Source: CAURNT01 sp963526495
Lineage (GTDB): Bacteria > Fusobacteriota > Fusobacteriia > Fusobacteriales > Leptotrichiaceae
Assembly (NCBI GenBank): GCA_963526495.1
Contig: CAURNT010000018.1
Coordinates: 1 to 24,531 of the forward strand
Direction: 5' to 3'
DNA length: 24,531 bases
Position 1 is the stretch's first letter. Each line of letters opens with the position of its first letter. Shown here in pieces: positions 14,347 to 23,100 of this stretch. Made by a program: the position numbers and the translations under genes. The notes under the pieces were generated by a model. That model was not told where the DNA came from, ran no database searches, and worked only from the letters and a program-made list of their open reading frames with translations.

Positions 14347-14808
14347 ATGGCGGATTTTAAAGAGTATTTAAAGTTTACAGATAAAATAGAATATAGAGAT
14401 AGACAAGTTTTAGAAATATCAAAAATAAATATAGATGAAGATATGCAAGAAAAATTTTCTAATATAGGAAGTGAGGTTAATCTATTAGTTTTTGCTCATC
14501 CTGAATGTCCAGATTGTACTTATGGAGTGGCAGTTCTTGAAGCTATTAGAAAATATGTTCCAATTTTAAATATAGATTATAGAAAAAGAAGTGAAGATAA
14601 AGATTTGTTATTAAAATATTCAAAAGATGGTAAAATTCCAGGTGTATTTTTAATATCAGGTATTAAAGTGAGACAAGTAATGTCTGAGTATCCGGATGAA
14701 TTAAAAGATAAGTTAATAAATAGTGATGTAAAACAAGAATATTATGCTGGAAAGTATAATGATATAGTTTTGGAAAGTATATATAATAAAATAAAAGAGA
14801 GTGAATAA
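14347..14808 (+). CDS. Thioredoxin-like protein with CPDC motif
   Basis: The 153-residue cytosolic protein has a thioredoxin core: LLVFAHPECPDCTYGV with Cys54 and Cys57, followed by a helix, a strand (ILNIDYRK), and the cis-proline segment KIPGVFLI (Pro98). The CPDC active site and the overall layout resemble the Thioredoxin_9 group of bacterial thioredoxin-like proteins rather than classic TrxA (CGPC). A redox role is likely but no partner is known. An in-frame GTG at 14335 overlaps the previous stop; I choose the ATG at 14347, preceded by GTGGAGGAT at the proper spacing. The stop lies one base before the polA start. Confidence 0.75.
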   Translation: MADFKEYLKFTDKIEYRDRQVLEISKINIDEDMQEKFSNIGSEVNLLVFAHPECPDCTYGVAVLEAIRKYVPILNIDYRKRSEDKDLLLKYSKDGKIPGVFLISGIKVRQVMSEYPDELKDKLINSDVKQEYYAGKYNDIVLESIYNKIKESE

Positions 14809-14809
14809 A

Positions 14810-17404
14810 ATGAAAAAATTATTAATTTTAGATACTAGTGCGATGATGTATAGAGCATATTTTGCACTACTTAATCTTAGAAATTCTAAAGGTAAAAATA
14901 TAGGAGCTATTTTAGGGTTTATAAATCAATTAGAAGCTGCCATAAAATATTTTAATCCAGATTATATTATAGCCGCTAAAGATGTAAGAAGAAAAGAATT
15001 GAAAAGAGCAGAAATATATAGTGAATATAAGGGAAATAGGGAATCTGCTCCTGATGATTTAATTGAACAGATGCAAGATATAGATGAAATTTTAGATGGA
15101 TATAATATACCTATAGTTAAAATTACTGGATATGAAGCTGATGATAGCATAGGAAGTTTGTCAACTAAATTTTCTAAAGATATGGAAGTAATAATATTGA
15201 CAGGAGATAAAGATTTAACTCAACTTGTTGAAAAAAATATATCAGTAGCTTTAATTGGGAAAAAATCAGAAGAAGAACCTTATCGTTTGATAAAAACTTC
15301 AGATGATGTCAAAGAGTATATAGGTGTATATCCAGAACAAATTGTAGATTTATTTGCTTTAATGGGTGATAGTAGTGACTCTATACCTGGAGTTAAAGGT
15401 ATAGGTAGTAAAACTGGAATTAAATTAATAGCTGAATATGGTAATATAGATAATTTATATGAAAATATAGAAGAAATAAAAGGAAAACTTAAAGATAAAT
15501 TGATAGCTGATAAAGAAATGGCATATATTAGTAAAAAACTTGCCACTATATTTAAAAATTTAGAAGTTGATATAGAGCTTAAAGAAACTTTTGATATGAA
15601 AAATAGAAAATTTAAACAGCTTGCAGATATATATCAAAAACTTGATTTAAAAAAAGAATATGAAAAAATAAGAGAAGAAATATTAGAAAATGATAAGATA
15701 GAGTATGATATGGTACATATTGTAAATTTAGATGATTTTATAACTACATTTAATAATACAAAAACAGAGGTTAGTATATATTCAGGTGAAGAAGGTTATA
15801 GTTTTTTTGATGGAGAAAAGCTTTATTATACTTTTGAAAAAGAGAATATTGGAGATTTATTTAAAATATCAACAGATATAAGTCGAATAGATAATAAAAA
15901 AAATGTAATAGTATATTCAAGTAAAGAATGGATGAATAAAAATGTTTATTTTACTAACTATTTTGATGTACTTCTTGCTATTTTTAGTATATCTATGGAT
16001 GCAGAACAAGAATTAGAAAAAGTTTTATTTGATAAATTAAATATTTCAGTACCAAATTTTGATAAAAAAATAATATCAAAGATGAATGAAGATGACCTAC
16101 ATTCTTATTATTTAGAAAGAATGAATAAATTAACTTATGGAATATATATTTTGAAAAAAGAACTTAATGAAAATCTAATAGATGAAAATACTAAAAATAT
16201 ATATGATGAAGAAAAGAAATTTACAAAAATTCTTAAGTATATGGAAGATAATGGAATCAGCATAGATTTAGACTATTTTAAGGAATACAATAAAGAATTA
16301 GAATTAAAAATAGAAGAATTGATACAAAGTATATATGTAGAAAGTGGAGAAGAATTTAAAATAAGTTCACCAAAACAACTTGCATATATATTATTTGAAA
16401 AATTAGGGATAAAAGGTGAAAAGAAAAATAAATCAGGTTCTTATTCAACTGATGCTGAAGTATTAGAACTTCTTTCTTTAAGAGGAATAAATATAGCAAA
16501 ATTAATATTGGAATATAGGGAATATGAAAAACTTAGATCTACTTATGTAGAACCACTTATGCAACTTGCTGTAAATAAAAAAATACATACGACATATAAT
16601 CAGACAGGAACAGCAACTGGAAGACTTTCTTCTCAAAATCCTAATCTTCAAAACATACCTACAAGAACAGAAGAAGGTGTTAAAATAAGAAAAGGGTTTG
16701 TAGCATCTAGTGGTAAAAAATTACTTTCATTTGATTATTCACAAATAGAATTAAGAGTTCTAGCAGAACTTTCAGGGGATCAACATTTAATAGATGCATA
16801 TATGAATGATTTAGATTTACATGAATTAACTGCTAGAAAAATATTTGCTTTAGGGAAAGAGGTAGAAGTTAGTAAATATCAAAGAAATATAGCTAAGGTT
16901 ATTAATTTTTCAGTTCTTTATGGAAAAACACCTTATGGTTTATCTAAAGAATTAAAAATTCCAGTTTCTGATGCAAAAGAATATATAGATACATATTTTA
17001 GAGAATATCCTAAAGTTAGAATTTTACTTGATGAAATCATAGCGAAATGTAGAGAAAATGAATATGTTGAAACTATATTTGGAACTAAAAGATATGTTCA
17101 TAGTATAAATTCAGGAAATCTTAATATTAGAGAACAAGCTAATAGAATGGCTGTAAATACAGTTATTCAAGGTAGTGCGGCTGTTATTATAAAAAAAGTA
17201 ATGAAAAGAATATATGATGAATTATGTAATGATAAATTAAAAATGTTATTACAAGTTCATGATGAATTGATATTTGAAGTAGATTCAGATTATTTAGATG
17301 TAGTGGATAAAATTATAGATATTATGGAAAATACTATAAAATTTGAAAAAACTAAATTAAAAGTAAACCATAATATAGGAGAAAATTGGGGTGATCTAAA
17401 GTAA
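14810..17404 (+). CDS. polA: DNA polymerase I
   Basis: The 864-residue protein has a 5'-nuclease domain (about 1-280: LILDTSAMMYRAYFA, YEADDSIG, LTGDKDLTQL, GDSSDSIPGVKGIG). A middle domain (~300-445) follows, then a family A polymerase domain. Catalytic Asp642 lies in DYSQIELRVLAELSGD and Asp818 in LQVHDELIFEV; the O-helix has KVINF (Phe700). The middle domain lacks the DTE motif of proofreading polymerases (EVSIYSGEEG stands there) and is shortened, so 3'-5' exonuclease activity is predicted absent, as in Bacillus and Thermus enzymes. It removes RNA primers and fills gaps in replication and repair. Start: ATG at 14810 with AGAGAG upstream (an in-frame GTG at 14801 is less likely). It shares its TAA with the next gene's ATG (TAATG). 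Confidence 0.97.
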   Translation: MKKLLILDTSAMMYRAYFALLNLRNSKGKNIGAILGFINQLEAAIKYFNPDYIIAAKDVRRKELKRAEIYSEYKGNRESAPDDLIEQMQDIDEILDGYNIPIVKITGYEADDSIGSLSTKFSKDMEVIILTGDKDLTQLVEKNISVALIGKKSEEEPYRLIKTSDDVKEYIGVYPEQIVDLFALMGDSSDSIPGVKGIGSKTGIKLIAEYGNIDNLYENIEEIKGKLKDKLIADKEMAYISKKLATIFKNLEVDIELKETFDMKNRKFKQLADIYQKLDLKKEYEKIREEILENDKIEYDMVHIVNLDDFITTFNNTKTEVSIYSGEEGYSFFDGEKLYYTFEKENIGDLFKISTDISRIDNKKNVIVYSSKEWMNKNVYFTNYFDVLLAIFSISMDAEQELEKVLFDKLNISVPNFDKKIISKMNEDDLHSYYLERMNKLTYGIYILKKELNENLIDENTKNIYDEEKKFTKILKYMEDNGISIDLDYFKEYNKELELKIEELIQSIYVESGEEFKISSPKQLAYILFEKLGIKGEKKNKSGSYSTDAEVLELLSLRGINIAKLILEYREYEKLRSTYVEPLMQLAVNKKIHTTYNQTGTATGRLSSQNPNLQNIPTRTEEGVKIRKGFVASSGKKLLSFDYSQIELRVLAELSGDQHLIDAYMNDLDLHELTARKIFALGKEVEVSKYQRNIAKVINFSVLYGKTPYGLSKELKIPVSDAKEYIDTYFREYPKVRILLDEIIAKCRENEYVETIFGTKRYVHSINSGNLNIREQANRMAVNTVIQGSAAVIIKKVMKRIYDELCNDKLKMLLQVHDELIFEVDSDYLDVVDKIIDIMENTIKFEKTKLKVNHNIGENWGDLK

Positions 17405-17976
17405 TGAATTTTTTAGAAAAAAATAAATATGTTACAAGTACAAGTATTATATTAATAATTGTTTTATTATTTTTATTAGTTTCACAAATTATTACAAAAA
17501 ATACAGTTATTCCTTGTGTTATGATAAATTTTATTGTTTTGATTTATGTGTATAGTATAGATGATAAAAAGAAAAAATATAAAGTATTAAAAATAGAAGA
17601 TAATTATAAAAGTTTTATATATATGTATTCTGTTTCTCTTTTTATAATATTTTTAGCTTTTATAAGCTATATTAGAGGAGTAAGTGACTTTTTAATAGAA
17701 TCATATATGATATATTTTTTAGTAGTTACGATTTTAATAAATAATGAAGACTTATCGTATAATCAAGAGGAGATTTTATACAAATCTACGATATATTCAA
17801 TAAAAGATGTTAAAGAATTAAAAATTACTAAATTTTTCTTTACTAAAAGATTGATAATAGAGTATATTGATGGAAATAAAAAATATATATATAATAATAA
17901 TTTTAAAGTTTTAAATTATATAAAAGAATTTATAGAGAATGGAGTTGAAAATGATGGATCTAGTGGAAAAATTTAA
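17404..17976 (+). CDS. Small membrane protein, function unknown
   Basis: The 190-residue protein has four probable membrane helices (about 12-31, 36-51, 71-89, 95-112). A soluble C-terminal part of ~75 residues follows, with alternating strands (EEILYKSTIYSIKDVKEL, LIIEYIDGNKKYIY), which recalls bacterial PH-like domains found after membrane hairpins. No family is certain. Its ATG overlaps the polA stop by one base, and its 3' end overlaps azlC by 26 nt, so it is translationally coupled to both. The location gives no clear hint of function. Confidence 0.6.
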   Translation: MNFLEKNKYVTSTSIILIIVLLFLLVSQIITKNTVIPCVMINFIVLIYVYSIDDKKKKYKVLKIEDNYKSFIYMYSVSLFIIFLAFISYIRGVSDFLIESYMIYFLVVTILINNEDLSYNQEEILYKSTIYSIKDVKELKITKFFFTKRLIIEYIDGNKKYIYNNNFKVLNYIKEFIENGVENDGSSGKI

Positions 17977-18688
17977 TTACTCAGAGTTTATAACTGGTAT
18001 AAAAGAATCTAAAGGTATAGCTATTGCTTATTTACCTTTTGGATTTACATTGGGATTGATAGCAAATAGTTATGATGTAAATGGGATAATAGCTGGATCT
18101 ATGAGTTTTCTAATATATTCAGGAGCTTCACAAACTTTGCTTATGCAGATATTTAAAAATCCGAATTTTGATATTATTTCAGCAATATTTGCAGCATCTA
18201 TGCTTAATTTTAGATATGTATTAATAAATATACCTATGTATAAATCGTTGAAAAAATATGATAATTTAACAAATTGTATTATAGGTCTTATGTATACTGA
18301 TGAATTAATAGCATATCTTGCTGTTAAAAAAAATAAATCATTTTCATATGCTTTTGGAACAAATTTATTGGGATTTCTTGCATTTGGTATAAGTACAGTT
18401 TTAGGAGTTGTAATCGGGTCTTTTGTTCCTGTTATAATTATAAATTCCATGAAGTTTGTTCTTTATGGTACGTTTTTATCACTCCTTATTTCAAGCCTTA
18501 TGTCTGAATTTAAACATATACGTATTGTAGGTATAACTTTAATTTTAAAATTGATGTTTATGTATGTACCACCATTTAATATAGTTAATAAAAGTTTACA
18601 AATAGTGTTGATACTTTTACTAACAAGTAGTATATATTCTATATGTTCTATATATTTTGAAAATAGAAAGTTGGGTGAGGATAAATGA
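17951..18688 (+). CDS. azlC: AzlC family branched-chain amino acid exporter, large subunit
   Basis: The ~245-residue protein has the AzlC hallmarks: AIAYLPFGFTLGLIA near the N-terminus, SFLIYSGASQTLLMQIF, and SMLNFRYVLINIPMY, among about six to seven membrane segments. With AzlD it forms an inner-membrane exporter for branched-chain amino acids and analogues. The frame is open from ATG at 17939, but GGAG at 17941-17944 points to ATG 17951 (or 17954). It overlaps azlD by four bases (ATGA). No regulator gene is adjacent. Confidence 0.9.
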   Translation: MMDLVEKFNYSEFITGIKESKGIAIAYLPFGFTLGLIANSYDVNGIIAGSMSFLIYSGASQTLLMQIFKNPNFDIISAIFAASMLNFRYVLINIPMYKSLKKYDNLTNCIIGLMYTDELIAYLAVKKNKSFSYAFGTNLLGFLAFGISTVLGVVIGSFVPVIIINSMKFVLYGTFLSLLISSLMSEFKHIRIVGITLILKLMFMYVPPFNIVNKSLQIVLILLLTSSIYSICSIYFENRKLGEDK

Positions 18689-19005
18689 AACTTTGGTTAA
18701 CTGTTATTGTGGTTGGAATATTAACACAAACTTTTAGACTTGTTGGTAATTTTATCCCTATACCAAGAAATAGATTTATGGATAAATTTTTAGAATCTAT
18801 ACCAATATCTATACTTGTTATTCTATTTTTTCCTGATATATTTGTATCAATAGGGACTAAACATTATGAAATAATTTTAGCCATATTTGCAAGTTTAAGT
18901 ATAATATTTATGACATTAAAAAAAATAGATTTAGGTAAAATTATGATGTATGTAGTTATAGTGGTAATAATATTAAATATGTTATTATCAAAAATATTTA
19001 GTTAA
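18685..19005 (+). CDS. azlD: AzlD family exporter small subunit
   Basis: The 106-residue membrane protein has about four membrane segments and the AzlD pattern: an N-terminal TQTFRLVGNFIPIPRN stretch and a central LESIPISILVILFFPDIF. It always pairs with AzlC to make the exporter. The ATG overlaps the azlC TGA (ATGA), which implies coupled translation and balanced amounts. prfB follows after ten nucleotides. Confidence 0.9.
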   Translation: MKLWLTVIVVGILTQTFRLVGNFIPIPRNRFMDKFLESIPISILVILFFPDIFVSIGTKHYEIILAIFASLSIIFMTLKKIDLGKIMMYVVIVVIILNMLLSKIFS

Positions 19006-19015
19006 GGGAGTAATT

Positions 19016-20105
19016 ATGGAAGAATATGAATTAAAAAAATTAATAGAAGAAAAAAATATTGAATTTAATGATATTAAGGAGCATCTTTGAATTAGAAAAG
19101 TTAAATTTGGAATTAGAAAAATTAGAATCTTTAACTTTAGATTCAGAATTCTATAAAAACACTCAAAATTCACAAAAAGTTTTAAAAGAAATATCTTCTA
19201 TAAAATCTAAAATTAGTGATATTAAAGAAATAATAGAATTAAATGATAATATGAATATACTATTTGATTTCTATAAACAAGAAGAAGCTAGCCTTAAAGA
19301 ATTAGAAGATGAAACAAATATGTTTGTAGAAAAATTAGAAACTTTTAAAATTAAAGTTTTACTTAATGGGAAATATGATAGAAATAATGCTATACTTACA
19401 ATTAATGCAGGAGCCGGTGGAACAGAATCGTGCGATTGGGTTTCTATGTTACTTAGAATGTATGAAAGATGGGCTCTAAGTCATAAATTTGGTGTTGAGA
19501 TACTAGATATATTACCTGGAGAAGAAGCGGGTGTAAAAAGTGTAACACTTGCTATTAAAGGTGAATTTGCATACGGATATTTAGAATGTGAAAAAGGAGT
19601 TCATAGATTGGTAAGAATATCTCCATTTGATTCTAATGCAAGACGTCATACTTCTTTTGCAGCTGTTAATGCAATACCAGAAATAGAAGATGATTTAGAA
19701 GTAAATTTAAAAAAAGAAGATATGAAAATAGACACATATAGAGCCAGTGGAGCTGGAGGACAACATGTAAATACTACAGATTCTGCTGTAAGGATAACAC
19801 ATATTCCTACTGGACTTGTAGTTACCTGTCAAAATGAAAGATCACAAAATAAGAATCTTGCTTCAGCAATGAAGGTACTTAGAGCTAAGTTATTTGAAAT
19901 AGAATTAAAAAATAGAGAAGATGAAATAAAAGATTTGAAAGGCTTAGAATCTAAAATAGAGTGGGGGTCACAAATTAGATCTTATGTTTTTCAACCGTAT
20001 AAGTTAGTGAAAGATCATAGAACTAATTATGAAGAAGGTAATGTTGAAAAGGTAATGGATGGGGATATAGATGATTTTATAGATGCATATTTAAAAATAA
20101 AATAA
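19016..20105 (+). CDS. prfB: Peptide chain release factor 2, with programmed +1 frameshift
   Basis: RF2 releases peptides at UGA and UAA. The gene is read in two frames: 24 codons from ATG 19016 (GGGAG upstream) to an in-frame TGA at 19088-19090, then after a +1 shift at CTT (19085-19087) the remaining 338 codons from 19089, giving ~362 residues, the normal RF2 length. The second part has the SPF stop-recognition tripeptide in RISPFDSNARRHTS and the catalytic GGQ in RASGAGGQHVNTTDSAVR. The N-terminal helical domain contains several Leu/Glu-rich helices. The shift is autoregulatory: scarce RF2 slows UGA termination and favours shifting. It lies between azlD and polC in the long operon, nine nucleotides before polC. 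Confidence 0.96.
19076..19090 (+). promoter_or_regulatory. Programmed +1 frameshift site of prfB
   Basis: AAGGAG (19076-19081), an internal Shine-Dalgarno, is followed after three bases by the slippery CTT and the in-frame TGA (19088-19090). This is the same spacing as in E. coli prfB, where AGGGGG, a three-base gap, CTT and TGA occur. The base after TGA is A here rather than C. Confidence 0.95.
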
Positions 20106-20114
20106 GGAGCAAAA

Positions 20115-23100
20115 ATGTCTAAAAATTATGCAATATTAAAAGTTCCTAAAGATAATGTAGGTCTTAAAAATATTAAAATACAAGAGATAAATTTGGTTAA
20201 TTCTAAATTTACAGAAGTAATTGTATATTTTGATTTATTAAATATATCTAAAGGAATAATTGAGGAAATAGAAAAAGTTAAAGATTTAATTTCTAAAATA
20301 GATGATAATATTAATATAGAATTTAATATTAATAAATATGAAAAAAAATTAGAGGAAAATGATATAGAAGAAGCTATCTCATTTTTAATTGATTATGTAA
20401 AAAATGAAGATCAATATTTAAGTATGATATTAAATACGCTAACATATACATTTAAAGATGGAATAATAGAAATATCATTAGGCAGTTTAGTTAAAATTAA
20501 TGATGATAAAATTATTAATTTTATTGATAACTTATCAGTTAAGTTATGGACTATTTTTGGACTTAGATATGAAATTAATGTTACAAGTAATTTAGAAGAT
20601 TCTAAGAATTTTAAATTTAAACCTCGTGAAGTAAAGGTTAATTTTGATAAAGAAGTCAAAAAGGAAGTAAGAAAATCTGGATTTAATAATAAATCAACAT
20701 ATATTAAACCTAAATTAAAAACTACATCATTAAATGAAATAGACTCTTTGATGCTTAATGAAGAAGTGCTAGTTCGTGGGGAAGTATTTAAAATAGAATT
20801 AAAAGAAATGAAAAATGGTAAAATAATTATAGATATATATATAACTGATAATGAAAGTTCTTTAATTTGCTCTAAGTTTATAAACTCTAAAGATGAAATT
20901 AAAGTTAAAGTTGGAGATATAATAGAAGGTATTGGAACGTATATAAATTATAATGAAAAATATAGTATTAGACTAAAAAAAATAGATATAATAGGAGAAA
21001 TAGAAGAAGTAAAAAAAGATACTTCAGAATTTAAAAGAATAGAGCTTGCAGCTCATACGAATATGAGTGAAATGATATCAACTATAGAGTCTAAAGAATT
21101 AGTAGAAAGAGCAAAATATCATGGTCATAAAGCTATTGCTGTTACAGATTATGGAGTTGTTCATGCTTTTCCTTTTGTTGCACGTGGAGTTAAGGATAAT
21201 GAGGATTTTAAAATAATATATGGAATAGAAGCTTATGTTGTTGATGATGAGGCTCCTTTAATAAAAAATCCTAAAGATATATATATAGAGGAAGAAGAAT
21301 TTGTAATATTTGATATAGAAACAACAGGATTTAGTTCTACGAATGATAAAATAATAGAAATTGGTGCAGTAAAGATGAAAAGGGGGCAAGTTATAGATAA
21401 ATTTTCAGAGTTTATAAATCCAGAAATTAAAATACCTATGAAAATAGTAGAACTAACAGGTATTAGTGATAAAATGGTAAGTAATGCAGAAACTATAGAT
21501 AAAGTTTTACCTAGATTTTTAGAATTTATTAAAAATACTACAGTTGTTGCTCATAATGCTAAGTTTGATGTTGGATTTATAACTAAAAAATGTGAACAAT
21601 TAAATTTAAGTTTAGAGGACAATTTTAGTTTTATTGATACTTTAGAATGGGCTAAAATATTGGTTGCCGATATTAAAAGATATTCTCTTGATGCATTAAC
21701 TAAAAAATTTAATATAGTACTTGAAAACCATCATAGAGCTATAGATGATGCACAAGCTACAGCTGAGGTATTTAAGGTTCTTCTAACTTATTTATCTCCA
21801 TTTGGTATAGAAAGATTAACGCAAGTTAGTGAAAAACTTTTTAAAGAACCTATCAAAGCAGATACGGAAAATGTTACGATTTTAGTTAAAAATTTAAAAG
21901 GATTGAGACGGTTATATGAACTAGTTTCAATAGCTCATTTAAAATACTATGGTGATAAAAAACCAAGAATATTAAAATCTGATTTAAGTGCAGATAGAGA
22001 AAACTTTTTAATTTCTTCAAGCCCTATATATTCAGGTAGGTTTAATAAAGGTAAGTTAGTTGATTTATACATAAGAGGTATGTCAAAAGATGATATACTT
22101 GAGGCTATGGATTTTTATGATTATGTACAAATATATCCAGATAGCATATATAATGATGCAATAACTTTACAAGAAATATCAGGAATAGATTTTATACATC
22201 AAATGAATAAAGATTTTGTGGAAATGGCAAAATTAAAGGAGAAGTTAGTTGTTGCTACAGGAAATGTTTATTATTTAGATAAAAAAGATGCAAAATCAAA
22301 AGCTGCTTTATTATTAGGTTCTGATAGAGCTTTTAATACATATAATATAGATACAGGGAACTATTTTAGGACTACTGATGAAATGCTAAATGAATTTTCA
22401 TATTTAGATAAAGATGTAGAGGATATAGTTATATATAATACTCATAAAATAGGAGATCAGATAGAAAAAATAAAACCTATACCGGATGGAGAGTATAGAC
22501 CTGTAATGGATGGAGCAGAAGACTTAGTTAGAAGTATGTCTTATGATAAGGTTCATGAACTATATGGAGAAAAAATACCACCTAAAATAGAAGAAAGACT
22601 TGAAAGAGAGTTAAATGCTATTATAGGAAACGGCTTTTCTGTTTTGTATTTAATAGCTCAAAAATTAGTTAAAAAATCTGTTGATAATGGTCACATTGTA
22701 GGTTCGAGGGGATCTGTAGGATCATCTCTAGTAGCATATTTAATGGGAATAACAGAAGTTAATGGTCTTTATCCACATTATAGATGCCCTAAATGTAAAT
22801 ATTTTGAAATGAAAGATTTTGAAGGTTCAGGTGTAGATTTAGAAGAAAAGCAATGTCCTAATTGTGGAGAAGATTTAATACGTGATGGTTATTCAATACC
22901 TTTTGAAGTATTTATGGGATTTAAGGGAGATAAAACTCCAGATATAGATTTGAATTTTTCAGGGGAATATCAAGGAGAAATACATAAGTATACAAAAGAA
23001 TTATTTGGTGAAGATTTTGTATTTAGAGCTGGAACTATAACTACAGTTGCAGGGAAAAATGCTATTGCTTATTCAAAAAAATATTTTGAAGAAAATATTA

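Noticed and set aside
18070..18450. Open frame of 126 codons on the minus strand inside azlC
   Set aside because: It is entirely covered by azlC and its composition is the mirror of membrane-protein codons; no start signal.
19088..19090. In-frame TGA as a sign of a broken prfB
   Set aside because: The context is the canonical programmed frameshift site, and the downstream frame is intact.
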